Below, in pieces: positions 8,922 through 17,645 of a DNA stretch of 64,000 bases. The notes below the pieces were generated by a model, which did not search any database, had not been told where the DNA came from, and saw nothing but the letters and a program-made list of their open reading frames with translations. A program made the position numbers and the translations under genes. The stretch's first letter is position 1. Every line of letters begins with the position of its first letter. Source of the DNA: Actinacidiphila alni (lineage in GTDB: Bacteria > Actinomycetota > Actinomycetes > Streptomycetales > Streptomycetaceae); assembly GCF_900112845.1 (NCBI RefSeq), contig NZ_FONG01000011.1:124001-188000 (forward strand), in the 5' to 3' direction.

Positions 8922-9979
8922 GCCGGGACCTGGACCTTCTCCCATGTACCCGAGCGCATGGAGGTGTAGGCGGCGTCCAGCACGCGGTTGACGATCACGC
9001 CGTCCTCGAAGGTCTCCAGCGGGGTCTCGCCGCGCGCGAAGCAGTCCACGAAGTGCCGCATCTCCTGGCTGAAGCCGTAGGCGCGGGCCTCTTCGGGCAC
9101 CGGGTAGACCCAGCCGGTGTCGGCGTCGGCCTTCTCCACCAGGTAGCCGGCCGGGTGCTCGATGAAGCCCCAGACGGGGGTGGCGGAGGTGTCGGTGACC
9201 AGCCGGCCGGCGCTGCCGACCAGTTCGTGCCGCAGTTGCATGCCGCCCTTCTCGATCCAGGACGACTCGACGGTGGCGAGTTGGCCGCCGGCGAATTTCA
9301 GCAGCGCGATCGCGGTGTCCTCGCCGGTGGTCCGGTCGGCGTGCGCGAGGGTGGCGCCCCAGGCGAACACCTCGGTGATCGGGTTGTCCTTGCCGAAGAA
9401 GTGCCGGGCGGACTCCACGGTGTGGCAGCCCATGTCGAGCAGGGCGCCGCCGCCGGCGGTCTGCGCGTCCCAGAAGTGCGGGGCGTGCGGTCCGGAGTGC
9501 GCCTCGCGGGCCCGCATGGTGAGCAGGTCGCCGATGGCGCCGGCGGTGACCATCTCGTGGGCCTTGGCGATGTTGGGCGAGAAGACCGAACTCTCCGCGT
9601 AGCCGTGCCAGACCCCGGCGTCGCGGACCACCTTGAGGATCTCGGCCGCCTCGTCGCCGGTACGGGCCAGCGGCTTGGTGCAGACCACGCCCTTACCGGC
9701 CACGGCGGCGACGCGTACCGCGTCCAGGTGGGCCTCGTTGGGGACGGCGATCACCACGAGGTCGACGGCCGGGTCCGCGCAGAGCGCCGCCATGTCGTCG
9801 TAACAGGCCGCTTCCGGCGCCCACTTGGCGGTCAGCGTCCGGGCCCGTGCGAGATCGCGGGAGCAGGCGGCGACCAGCGCCGCGTTCCGTACGTCCTGGA
9901 GCGCGTCCGCGTAGGTGTCGCTGATGAATCCGGAACCTATGAGCCCGACGCCGATCACGCGTTCCTCTTCCCTCGTCAT
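8918..9979 (-). CDS. Gfo/Idh/MocA family oxidoreductase
   Basis: A 353-aa NAD(P)-dependent dehydrogenase. GVGLIGSGFISDTYADAL is the dinucleotide fold, VCTKPLAR carries the lysine of the EKP-type motif with Thr in place of Glu, and GGGALLDMGCHTVE is the substrate-domain helix. The start is ATG 9979; a longer in-frame start at 10054 would place coding sequence over the AT-rich operator region and is rejected. It is the first gene after that operator and overlaps the GntR gene by ATGA, so regulator and enzyme are co-transcribed. Its substrate probably differs from those of the two other cluster members. Confidence 0.87.
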   Translation of the reverse strand: MTREEERVIGVGLIGSGFISDTYADALQDVRNAALVAACSRDLARARTLTAKWAPEAACYDDMAALCADPAVDLVVIAVPNEAHLDAVRVAAVAGKGVVCTKPLARTGDEAAEILKVVRDAGVWHGYAESSVFSPNIAKAHEMVTAGAIGDLLTMRAREAHSGPHAPHFWDAQTAGGGALLDMGCHTVESARHFFGKDNPITEVFAWGATLAHADRTTGEDTAIALLKFAGGQLATVESSWIEKGGMQLRHELVGSAGRLVTDTSATPVWGFIEHPAGYLVEKADADTGWVYPVPEEARAYGFSQEMRHFVDCFARGETPLETFEDGVIVNRVLDAAYTSMRSGTWEKVQVPA

Positions 9980-9998
9980 TCTCGCCCCATGATAGCAA

Positions 9999-10057
9999 AG
10001 TGGTGTTGCATTGGTCTTATAAAGGTAAGTCATATAAAGACCACCAGGGACCACTTC
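9999..10057. promoter_or_regulatory. Operator/promoter region with GACCAC repeats
   Basis: An AT-rich gap separates the epimerase gene from the oxidoreductase at 9979. GACCAC lies at 10039-10044 and 10049-10054, followed by TTC. A related element sits on the opposite strand at 9999-10016 (GACCAA, TGCA, ACACCACTT). TGGTCTT (10012-10018) and AAGACCA (10037-10043) form an inverted repeat. The same GACCAC-N4-GACCAC-TTC string recurs at 20610-20628. The half-sites resemble those of DasR, a HutC-type regulator. Confidence 0.65.
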
Positions 10058-10072
10058 GGAGGTTGATCTGCA

Positions 10073-11044
10073 TCACGCCTCCAGCAGCGCGTCGAAAGCG
10101 CGGTCCAACGTGGCGTCCACCGACCGCAGTTCGGGGTGGGCGTCGTAGTGCGCGAGCACCTCGCGGGCGCCCTCGGAGAAGGAGACCTCCGGCGCGAAAC
10201 CGGGGACCAGCGCGCGCAGTTTCGCGGTGTCGAAGAGCATCGAGTGCCGGAAGTCGTGCTCCAGCACGTCCCGCCAGCCCGGCACGTGCTCCGCGATCGA
10301 CTCGCTGGAGCGGTGCCGCAGCAGCGGCGCGCGCACGCCCGCCGCGGCGGCCAGCGCCAGATGGATCTGGTCCCAGGTGAGGATCGCGCCGCTGACGACA
10401 TTGACGCTCTCGCCGATCGCCTGCCCGTTGCCGAGCAGCGGTACGAAGGCGCGCGCGAAGTCGCGGGAGTGCATCAGTGTCCACAGCGAGGTGCCGTCGC
10501 CGTGCACGACCACCGGCCGGCCGGTGCGCATCCGCTCGATCGCAGTCCAGCCCGCGAGCACCGGGATCACCGTGCGGTCGTAGGTGTGGAAGGGCCGCAC
10601 GATCGTCAGCGGGAAGCCGGAGGTGCGGTACGCGTCCTCCAGCAGCAGTTCGCAGGCGATCTTGTCGCGCGGGTAGCCGAAGTCGGGCTGTCGGCGCGGA
10701 CTGGACTCGGTGATCGGGAGCAGCGGCACCGGCCGGCCGTAGACCGAGCAGGTGCTGATGAAGACGTACTGCCCGGCCGTCGCCGCGAACAGCTCCTGGT
10801 GGCCGCGCAGATCGTCGGGCGTGAAGCCGACCCAGTTGACGACGACGTCGAACTCGGCGCCGCCCAGCGCCACTTTGAGCGCGGCCGGGTCGCGGACGTC
10901 GGCGCGCAGCGTGCGCACGCCGTCGGCCGGGGTACGGGCGGGCTCGCCGCGCGTCACGATCGTCACGTCGGCTCCGCGCGCGACGGCCTCGGCCGCCGCC
11001 GCGGAGCCGATCATCCCGGCACCGCCGAGGAACAGCACCCTCAT
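10073..11044 (-). CDS. NAD-dependent epimerase/dehydratase (extended SDR)
   Basis: A 323-aa nucleotide-sugar or sugar epimerase/dehydratase-like protein. VLFLGGAGMIGSAAA binds the dinucleotide, STCSVYGRP holds the catalytic-region Ser and the YPRDK string is the YxxxK pair. Start ATG 11044 overlaps the stop of the TIM-barrel gene (ATGA, 11041-11044); the frame extends upstream but without homology. It ends the transcriptional block that begins at 20412. The reaction is not determined; in such clusters these proteins may reduce or epimerise keto-sugars. Confidence 0.85.
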   Translation of the reverse strand: MRVLFLGGAGMIGSAAAAEAVARGADVTIVTRGEPARTPADGVRTLRADVRDPAALKVALGGAEFDVVVNWVGFTPDDLRGHQELFAATAGQYVFISTCSVYGRPVPLLPITESSPRRQPDFGYPRDKIACELLLEDAYRTSGFPLTIVRPFHTYDRTVIPVLAGWTAIERMRTGRPVVVHGDGTSLWTLMHSRDFARAFVPLLGNGQAIGESVNVVSGAILTWDQIHLALAAAAGVRAPLLRHRSSESIAEHVPGWRDVLEHDFRHSMLFDTAKLRALVPGFAPEVSFSEGAREVLAHYDAHPELRSVDATLDRAFDALLEA

Positions 11045-11862
11045 GCCTGCTCCTCGGCCGGTGTCGGGACGTTCGGTGCGGCCGTGGCAGCGGTCGCGGG
11101 CACGGTGCCGCGGGACAGGCCGCGGCCGACCAGATGGCCGTAGGAGCGGCGCAGCGCCTCGAAGGTGTCGATGTGCAGCCGCTCCAGTTCGACGATGTGC
11201 CACTGGAGTCCCGAGGGGGTGCGCAGGGTGCGTGCCCAGTCGATGGTCCCCTCGCCGATCGGCACCATCACGTCGTCCTCGTAGCTGACGGCCGGGCCGT
11301 CCTTGACGTGCACCAGGCGCACCCGGTCACCGAGCCGCGCCAGCACCTCGGCCGGGTCGGCGCCGCCCATCTGCGCCCAGTAGGCGTCGAGTTCGACCAG
11401 GACGCGGTCGTCCAGCAGCTCCAGCAGCAGGTCGTACGCCTGCCGCCCGTCGAAGGCCTGGGAGAATTCGGCGAAGTGGTTGTGGTAGGCGATCCGCATG
11501 CCGCGCGCCGCGGCGCGTTCCGCGGCCTCGTTGACCCGCTCCACGCCGCGCGCGATCGCCCCGGGCGAGTCGAATTCCTCCCGTTCCATGCTCCAGACCA
11601 GGATTGTGGCGCCCAACTCCTCATTGGTGTCGAGCAGTTCCTCGGCGCCCGGGCCTGCGGGGAACGGGGTGTGGGCGCTGGTCAGTGCGAGCCCGGCGGA
11701 CGCGATGGCGTCCCTGACCCGGGCGGGTCCGTACTGCTCCACCAGGCCGTAGGTCTCCACGCCCGCGTAGCCGAGCGCGGCCAGCCGGGCGAGTGTGCCC
11801 TCCAGGTCGGTGCGCGCCTGGTCGAGCACGGTGTACGTCATCACCCCGAGTGCGGCGGTCAC
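11041..11862 (-). CDS. Sugar phosphate isomerase/epimerase (IolE-like TIM barrel)
   Basis: A 273-aa xylose-isomerase-like barrel paralogous to 5334-6086. Metal-site blocks are IAYHNHFAEF and LVELDAYWAQMGGAD, with RLVHVKDG after them. The start is GTG at 11862, forming GTGA with the ThuA stop. It sits between ThuA and an epimerase; ThuA plus Gfo plus TIM barrel is the grouping seen in trehalose-type 3-keto-disaccharide pathways. A C-terminal Ala/Thr/Pro-rich tail of about 30 residues is not conserved. Precise activity is unknown. Confidence 0.84.
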   Translation of the reverse strand: MTAALGVMTYTVLDQARTDLEGTLARLAALGYAGVETYGLVEQYGPARVRDAIASAGLALTSAHTPFPAGPGAEELLDTNEELGATILVWSMEREEFDSPGAIARGVERVNEAAERAAARGMRIAYHNHFAEFSQAFDGRQAYDLLLELLDDRVLVELDAYWAQMGGADPAEVLARLGDRVRLVHVKDGPAVSYEDDVMVPIGEGTIDWARTLRTPSGLQWHIVELERLHIDTFEALRRSYGHLVGRGLSRGTVPATAATAAPNVPTPAEEQA

Positions 11863-12557
11863 TTGGCGCCCTCCCCGGTCCCGTGCTCCAGGCCCGCCGC
11901 CCACAGCAGGGACTGCCGGACCAGGGCGCGTACCGGCGGCTCGCCCCAGGACCGCATGTCGTGGCCGAGCGCCAGATAGAGCACCCGGCCCGCGCCCGCC
12001 TCGCGGGCGTAGAGCACCGGGATGACCTCGCCGTCGGCGCGGTGCCGCTGGGCGAGCACCGTCACGTCGTCGTCGGCGAGTTCGAACTCGTAGTACTCGT
12101 CGAAGAGTTCGAAGTCGGTCAGGCCGCGGGTGACCGGGTGGTCGGCGACGATCTCGATGGTGTGCCGGCCCTCGTGGTGGCCGGGGCCGTGCGAGAGGTA
12201 GCGGTTGCCGAGCAGTTCGAACAGCGGGCGGTCGGCGGGGTCGAGCCCGTCGCCCTGCCACCCCATGATGTTGGCGCCGTGCACGCCCACCAGACCCTTG
12301 CCGGCCCGTACCGCGTCGGCGAGCGCCTGCTGCTGCTCCGTCGCGAAGTGACCGCCCGCGGTGTACAAGAGGTAGACGTCCGCCTCGGCGGTCTCCGGCC
12401 GCGGGTCGGTGAAGCGGCTGGTGCCCATCGCCTTGCGGGTGGCGAATCCGGCCTCGGTGCCGAGCTGCTGGAAGACGTCGGCCGCGCTCAGCAGGTCGTG
12501 GTGGATGTCGTCGCCGTTCACGATGACCATGGCTCTCGGGGTCGAGAGGTGTGGCAT
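11859..12557 (-). CDS. ThuA-domain protein
   Basis: A 232-aa member of the class I glutamine-amidotransferase-like ThuA family, first linked to trehalose/maltitol use in rhizobia with ThuB (a Gfo-type dehydrogenase). Characteristic stretches are DVYLLYTAGGHF, GLVGVHGAN, LSHGPGHHE and LGHDMRSWGEPPVR near the C-terminus. GAGGAA precedes ATG 12557. The paralogue at 18624-19304 is in the same cluster. Separated from the transporter genes upstream by a strong hairpin, so its level may be set by read-through. Biochemical role in the family is poorly defined. Confidence 0.85.
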   Translation of the reverse strand: MPHLSTPRAMVIVNGDDIHHDLLSAADVFQQLGTEAGFATRKAMGTSRFTDPRPETAEADVYLLYTAGGHFATEQQQALADAVRAGKGLVGVHGANIMGWQGDGLDPADRPLFELLGNRYLSHGPGHHEGRHTIEIVADHPVTRGLTDFELFDEYYEFELADDDVTVLAQRHRADGEVIPVLYAREAGAGRVLYLALGHDMRSWGEPPVRALVRQSLLWAAGLEHGTGEGAK

Positions 12558-12607
12558 GCGGTTCCTCACAGAGGTCGTGTGGTGGTGCGTCGGTACGTGC
12601 CGGGCCG

Positions 12608-12657
12608 GTCCCCGTCCGCCGCGCCGCCCGGCGGGCGGAGGTGCGGCGGACGGGGAC
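12608..12657 (-). terminator. Nested hairpin between the transporter and ThuA genes
   Basis: GTCCCCGTCCGCCGC (12608-12622) pairs perfectly with GCGGCGGACGGGGAC (12643-12657), and an inner CCGCCCG/CGGGCGG (12624-12638) nests inside. Likely a terminator or partial terminator below the substrate-binding protein gene. Confidence 0.65.
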
Positions 12658-12664
12658 GGCGGGG

Positions 12665-14341
12665 TCACACGGGCTTGAGCCGCAGCGCGACGACGGGGTT
12701 GGGCACCGGGCTGAAGTAGGGGTTGTCCGGCGAGGGGAAGCCGGTCGCCTTGGCGGTGCTCCAGTTGCCGTAACTGCCCCAGTAGAACATCGGGATCCAG
12801 GGCAGTTCCTCGACGAAGATCGTCTCGATCTTGTCGAGGATCTGCTGCCGCTGCGCGTCCGTCGTCGCCTTCGGGTACTCGGTGAACAGCGCCTTGGCCT
12901 CGGCGTTCTGGAACCGCTCGATGTTCTGGTAGGTCGGTGTCGCCTTGCCGATCGGGTAGTACAGATTCGGGTTGATGGTGTCGTAGTAGTACGAGAAGGC
13001 CCGCGGCGCGGAGTTGACCGGGTAGCCCATCGTGGAGTCGAAGTTGCCCTTGGCCGTGATGGTGTTGATGTCGTTCACGGTGGTCGTGTCGACGGTGAGC
13101 TTGATGCCGATGTCCTTGAGCTGGGAGACCAGCACCTGCACCCGGGAGGCGATGTCGGTGTACGCGGAGGGGAAGCTGATCGAGAATTCGACCCGCTTTC
13201 CGCCCTTGTGGTAGTAGCCGTCGCCGCCCTTGGTGTAGCCCGCGTCGGTCAGCGTCTTCTCGGCCTTGGCGGTGTCCTCCTCGAAGTTCACGCCCTTGTA
13301 CTGGGCGGAGACCTGCGAGGTGTAGGCGGGCATCGGCAGCCCGGTGACGCTGGTGGCCGGCGGCGAGCCGGTCGCCGCGCCGACCTGCTTGCGCTTGACG
13401 CCGAGGCTGATGGCCCGGCGCACCGCGATGTCGCTGAGCGGCCAGCGCTCCAGGTTGGGGATGATGCCGTCGGTGCCGGCCAGCGGCGCCCAGTAGTTGT
13501 TGTGCTTGCTGCGGCTGAGATACGTCTTGTCGGCGTCGGCGATGTACGTGCCGCCCCAGTCGGCGAGGCCCTGGACCAGGGCGTTGGTCATGCTCTGGTT
13601 GTCCTTGTACGCCACGAAGCGCAGCGCGGTGATCTCCGCCTTCGGCTGCCAGTAGTCCTCGTTGCGCACCAGCAGGAAGCTCTGCGCGGAGAAGGTGGAC
13701 AGCTTGAACGGGCCGGTGCCGACCGGATTCTTGTCCGTGTACGTCGTCGGGTTCTTGACCTTCGACCAGATGTGCTTGGGCACGATCGGCACCGACACGA
13801 CCTCGGTGAACAACTGCTCGGAGGGCACGTCGAAGGTGAAGACGATCTGCGCGGGGCCCGGCGCGGTGACGGTGGCGAAGGCGACACCGCCCAGGTTGAG
13901 TCCGGCGTTCTGCTTCAGCATGGTGTAGGTGAACACCACGTCGTCGGCGGAGAAGGCGGTGCCGTCGGTCCACTTCACACCGGTCTGGAGTTCCAGCGTC
14001 AGCGTCTTGTTGCCGTCCGACCAGCGCCAGCTCTTCGCCAGCCAGGGCAGGTCGTGACCGATGTCGACGGTGTTGATCTGGACCAGCGGCTCGTAGATGA
14101 AGCCGCCCGAGCCCGGGCTGGTGTACGTCAGGCCCTGCGCGGTGTTCTCCAGGAACGGGTTGAAGACCTGGGTGAGGTTGTCGGACTGGCCGGCCACGGT
14201 CAGGGTGCCCTTGCCCCCCGAGGTGCCGCCCGAGTTGCCGGAACACCCGTAGAGGGCGAGAGTGCCCGCCGTGGCGGCGGCGCCTGCGAGAAGACCGCGT
14301 CTCGTCATTCCTGACGCGATCGACGACTGCGTTGTGGTCAC
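12665..14341 (-). CDS. ABC importer substrate-binding lipoprotein (SBP family 5, Tat-type)
   Basis: A 558-aa extracytoplasmic solute-binding protein of the dipeptide/oligosaccharide class. The N-terminus has twin arginines (MTRRGLLAG) and a lipobox ending ALYGC, so it is a Tat-exported lipoprotein. The SBP_bac_5 body shows LTVAGQSDNLTQVFNPF, then FTYTMLKQ, with VLVSQLKDIGIKL in the second lobe. The start is GTG 14341, overlapping the ATPase stop (GTGA); an internal ATG twelve codons in is an alternative. It defines the specificity of the importer encoded just upstream. Family members bind peptides, opines, aminosugars or oligosaccharides, consistent with an amine-bearing substrate. Confidence 0.92.
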   Translation of the reverse strand: MTTTQSSIASGMTRRGLLAGAAATAGTLALYGCSGNSGGTSGGKGTLTVAGQSDNLTQVFNPFLENTAQGLTYTSPGSGGFIYEPLVQINTVDIGHDLPWLAKSWRWSDGNKTLTLELQTGVKWTDGTAFSADDVVFTYTMLKQNAGLNLGGVAFATVTAPGPAQIVFTFDVPSEQLFTEVVSVPIVPKHIWSKVKNPTTYTDKNPVGTGPFKLSTFSAQSFLLVRNEDYWQPKAEITALRFVAYKDNQSMTNALVQGLADWGGTYIADADKTYLSRSKHNNYWAPLAGTDGIIPNLERWPLSDIAVRRAISLGVKRKQVGAATGSPPATSVTGLPMPAYTSQVSAQYKGVNFEEDTAKAEKTLTDAGYTKGGDGYYHKGGKRVEFSISFPSAYTDIASRVQVLVSQLKDIGIKLTVDTTTVNDINTITAKGNFDSTMGYPVNSAPRAFSYYYDTINPNLYYPIGKATPTYQNIERFQNAEAKALFTEYPKATTDAQRQQILDKIETIFVEELPWIPMFYWGSYGNWSTAKATGFPSPDNPYFSPVPNPVVALRLKPV

Positions 14342-15525
14342 GGTGCGTCTGCTCCTTCGGAGGTGGTGACAGCGGTGTCGGGGGAGGTTTCGGTGGAGAG
14401 GTCGGTGGGGCCCGCGGGATCGGCGGGGCCGGTCCCGACGGCGCGCGCGTTGTCGGCCCGCCGTTCGCGGGCCTCCGCGTCGTCGGCGTACAGCCAGCAG
14501 CGGGCGGTGTGGCCGCCGGTCAGGTCGAAGGACGGCGGGGCCTGGCTGCCGCACCGCTCCATCGCGAACGGGCAGCGAGGGTGGAAGCGGCAGCCGGCCG
14601 GCGGGTCGATGAGGCTGGGCGGCTGCCCGATGTCCCTGACCCGGCCGGAGCCGTCGCGCGCGGGGTCGGGCGCGGAGTCGATCAGCAGTTGGGTGTACGG
14701 GTGTGCCGCCTGCTGCGTGACCGCCTCGGACGGGCCGGTCTCGACGACCTCGCCCGCGTACATCACCGCGGTGTCGGCCGCGAAGTACCGGGCGGACGCG
14801 ATGTCGTGGGTGACGTAGAGCATCGCCGCGTTGCGTTCCTCGGTGAGCCGGCGCAGCAGGTTGAGGATGCCGAGCCGGATGGAGACGTCGAGGCTGGAGA
14901 CCGGCTCGTCGGCGAGGAACACCTCGGGGGAGGCCGCGAGCGCCCGGGCGATGGAGATCCGCTGGAGCTGGCCGCCGGACAGTTCGTGCGGGTACTTCTC
15001 GGTGAACTGCCGTGCGGGCACCAGATTGATCTGCTGGAGCAGGTCGTCGATGACGGCCGCCTGGTCCTTGCCGCGCTTGCCCGGCTGGTGGATCGCGACC
15101 GCGCGCTTGAGCGTGCTCGCGATGGTGGCCACCGGGTTGAAGGAGGCGAAGGGGTCCTGGAGGATCAGCTGGACCTTGCGGACGTGGTCGCGGAAGGCCC
15201 GGCCGCGCTGCGAGTGCACGGCCTGGCCGTGCAGCCGCACCTCACCGCTGGTCAGCGGGTACAGCTGCGCGAGCAGCCGGGCCAGCGTCGACTTGCCGGA
15301 GCCCGACTCGCCGACCAGCGCGGTGATCCGCCCCGCGTACAGGCTCAGGCTGACGTTCTCCACCGCGTGCACCACGCGGGGCGCCGCACCGCGGCGCAGC
15401 CGGACGCCGCGGACCGGGAAGTGCTTGGTCACGTCGACCGCTTCGAGCACCGGCCGGGCGCCGCCGCCGGCGGGGGCGGCCGGGGTGGCGGCCGTCCCCG
15501 GCTCCTTCGTCAGGTCGCCGCTCAT
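14338..15525 (-). CDS. ABC importer ATPase (DppF/OppF-like)
   Basis: A 395-aa nucleotide-binding subunit. Walker A is GESGSGKSTLARLL (about residue 75), the signature ELSGGQLQRISIARAL is at about 168 and Walker B VFLADEPVSSLD follows. The C-terminal oligopeptide-transporter region with clustered cysteines (GCRFHPRCPFAMERCG) is typical of DppD/F subunits, where it can carry an Fe-S cluster. ATG 15525 overlaps the stop of the fused permease-ATPase gene. It pairs with the ATPase half of that protein. The last 50 residues are a low-complexity acidic tail. Confidence 0.92.
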   Translation of the reverse strand: MSGDLTKEPGTAATPAAPAGGGARPVLEAVDVTKHFPVRGVRLRRGAAPRVVHAVENVSLSLYAGRITALVGESGSGKSTLARLLAQLYPLTSGEVRLHGQAVHSQRGRAFRDHVRKVQLILQDPFASFNPVATIASTLKRAVAIHQPGKRGKDQAAVIDDLLQQINLVPARQFTEKYPHELSGGQLQRISIARALAASPEVFLADEPVSSLDVSIRLGILNLLRRLTEERNAAMLYVTHDIASARYFAADTAVMYAGEVVETGPSEAVTQQAAHPYTQLLIDSAPDPARDGSGRVRDIGQPPSLIDPPAGCRFHPRCPFAMERCGSQAPPSFDLTGGHTARCWLYADDAEARERRADNARAVGTGPADPAGPTDLSTETSPDTAVTTSEGADAP

Positions 15526-17642
15526 CGCATCTCACCTGTCGCAAGCTCGTTCGTGGTCGTGGTGTCCGGACCGTCCGTGGCGTCCGGACCGTTCGGGGCG
15601 GCGCTCTTGGGCGCGCCCTCCGCGTGCAGCAGGCAGGCGGCCCGCGAGGTGCCGCCGTCCGGGCCCGTCACCTGGTAGAGCCGCGGGATCTCGGCGGCGC
15701 AGGCGTCGAAGGCCAGCGGGCAGCGCGGCCGGAAGGCGCAGCCGCTGGGCAGCCGGCGCAGGTCGGGCGGCGAGCCGACGATGCCGGTCAGCTCCCGCTT
15801 GGGGCCGCCGAGCGTCGGGAAGGACGCCAGCAGACCGCGGCTGTACGGGTGCTGCGGGCGGCGGTAGAAGTCGTCGGCCGCGGCGGTCTCGACGATCTTG
15901 CCGCCGTACATCACGGCGATCGTGTCGGAGAGTTCGATCAGCAGCGACAGGTCGTGGGTGATGAAGACGACCGAGAAGCCGAGCCGGTCCTTCAGCTCCA
16001 TGATCTTCTCGATGATCTGCCGCTGGATGACCACGTCGAGCGCGGTGGTCGGCTCGTCCATGACGATGATCTCCGGGTCGAGCGCGAGCCCGACGGCGAT
16101 CATCGCGCGCTGCCGCATGCCTCCGGACAGCTCGTGCGGGTACGAACCCGCGCGGTCGGCGGGGATGCCGACGATGCCGAGGAGTTCGACCACCCGGGCG
16201 GCCCGCTCCTGGCGGGTCATCCGCGGCCGGTGGGCGATGATCACGTCCTCGATCTGCTCGCCGACCCGCATGATCGGGTTGAGCGCGTGCATCGCCGACT
16301 GGAAGACGATCGACAGTTCCTCCCAGCGGAAGTCCCGCAGTTCGTCCTCGTCCATGCCGAGCACGTCGACGGTGCCGCCGTCGGCCTTGGTGTAGACGAT
16401 CTCGCCCTGGGAGATCTCGGCCGGCGGCTTGTGCAGCCGGGTGATCGCGTACGCCAGGGTGGACTTGCCGGAGCCCGACTCCCCCGCGATGCCGAGCACT
16501 TCGCCGCGCCGCAGGGTGAAGGAGACGTCGCTGACCGCGGGGGTCCGGCTGCCGTCGCTGACGTAGTCCACCTTCAGATCGCGGACGTCGAGGATCACAT
16601 CGGTGCTGTCGGGGGTGAACGGCGCCCCCGCGGGCCGCGCCACGACCGGGCCGCGCTGCTTGACCCGCTTGGTGCGGCGCTTGACGACCTGCGCCCGCTG
16701 CGCCTTCTTGGTGCCGATGCCGGCCTGCCGCAGCCGCGGGTTGATGAATTCGTCGATGCCGAAGTTCACCAGCGACAGGGCGGTGCCGAGCACCGCGATG
16801 GCCAGGCCCGCGGGGACGAACCACCACCAGGCCCCGGTCAGCAGCGCGCTGCTGACCTGCGCCCAGTACAGGATCGTGCCCCACGACCACTGCGTGACGT
16901 CGGTCAGGCCGAGGAAGGCCAGGCTGGCCTGGGTGAGGATGGCGCCGGTGACGGTGCCGAGGAAGGCGGCGGCGATGACCGCGACCTGGTTGGGCAGGAT
17001 GTCCTTGAGGATGATCCGCCAGGTCTTCTCACCGGTGGCGCGGGCCGCCTCCACGAAGTCCCGCTTGCGCAGGCTCAGCGTCTGGGCCCGCAGCACCCTG
17101 GCGCCCCACGCCCAGCCGGTCACCGAGATCACCAGGATGATGCCGAGCGAGCCGCTGTGCGGCAGGTACGCGGCCAGGATGATCGTCAGCGGCAGGCTCG
17201 GCAGGACGAGGAAGACGTTCGCCAGCAGCGACAGCGCCTCGTCGCCGAGGCCGCCGACGTAACCGGCCGTCACGCCGACCAGGACCGAGAGCACCGTGGT
17301 GACCACGGCCGCGCCCAGGCCCACGACCATCGAGGCGCGGGCCCCGTAGAGCATCTGGGACAGGATGTCCTGCCCGTTCTGGGTGGTGCCCAGCAGGTGC
17401 GAGGCGGACGGCGCGGCGCTGGCCGCGTCGCTGACGGCCGACGGGTCGTACGGCGAGATCCACGGGCCGATGACCGCGAGGAACAGGAAGACCAGGGTGA
17501 TCAGGACGCCGGTCAGCGTCAGGGGGGCGCGCAGCACGCGCAGCCAGACCCGGGCGGGCCCCTGGGACGTGGTGGCCTCCCCCGCGGGGTCGGCGGCGGC
17601 GCCGGACTCCGACTCGGCGAGGGCAGCGGATTGCAGGGCCAT
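15522..17642 (-). CDS. Fused ABC permease-ATPase (DppC-DppD type)
   Basis: A 706-aa fusion. Residues 1-310 are a DppC-like permease: a first membrane segment at about 38-60, the EAARATGEKTWRIILKDILPN coupling helix, and about six membrane segments in all. A basic linker (about 312-335, many Lys/Arg) follows. Residues 350-640 are a DppD-like ATPase with Walker A GESGSGKST, signature ELSGGMRQRAMIA and Walker B IIVMDEPTTALD, plus the Cys-containing C-terminal region (GCAFRPRCPLAFDAC). Three bases separate it from the DppB gene. The fusion fixes stoichiometry of one permease and one ATPase; DppC and DppD are usually separate. Confidence 0.9.
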   Translation of the reverse strand: MALQSAALAESESGAAADPAGEATTSQGPARVWLRVLRAPLTLTGVLITLVFLFLAVIGPWISPYDPSAVSDAASAAPSASHLLGTTQNGQDILSQMLYGARASMVVGLGAAVVTTVLSVLVGVTAGYVGGLGDEALSLLANVFLVLPSLPLTIILAAYLPHSGSLGIILVISVTGWAWGARVLRAQTLSLRKRDFVEAARATGEKTWRIILKDILPNQVAVIAAAFLGTVTGAILTQASLAFLGLTDVTQWSWGTILYWAQVSSALLTGAWWWFVPAGLAIAVLGTALSLVNFGIDEFINPRLRQAGIGTKKAQRAQVVKRRTKRVKQRGPVVARPAGAPFTPDSTDVILDVRDLKVDYVSDGSRTPAVSDVSFTLRRGEVLGIAGESGSGKSTLAYAITRLHKPPAEISQGEIVYTKADGGTVDVLGMDEDELRDFRWEELSIVFQSAMHALNPIMRVGEQIEDVIIAHRPRMTRQERAARVVELLGIVGIPADRAGSYPHELSGGMRQRAMIAVGLALDPEIIVMDEPTTALDVVIQRQIIEKIMELKDRLGFSVVFITHDLSLLIELSDTIAVMYGGKIVETAAADDFYRRPQHPYSRGLLASFPTLGGPKRELTGIVGSPPDLRRLPSGCAFRPRCPLAFDACAAEIPRLYQVTGPDGGTSRAACLLHAEGAPKSAAPNGPDATDGPDTTTTNELATGEMR

Positions 17643-17645
17643 GGA

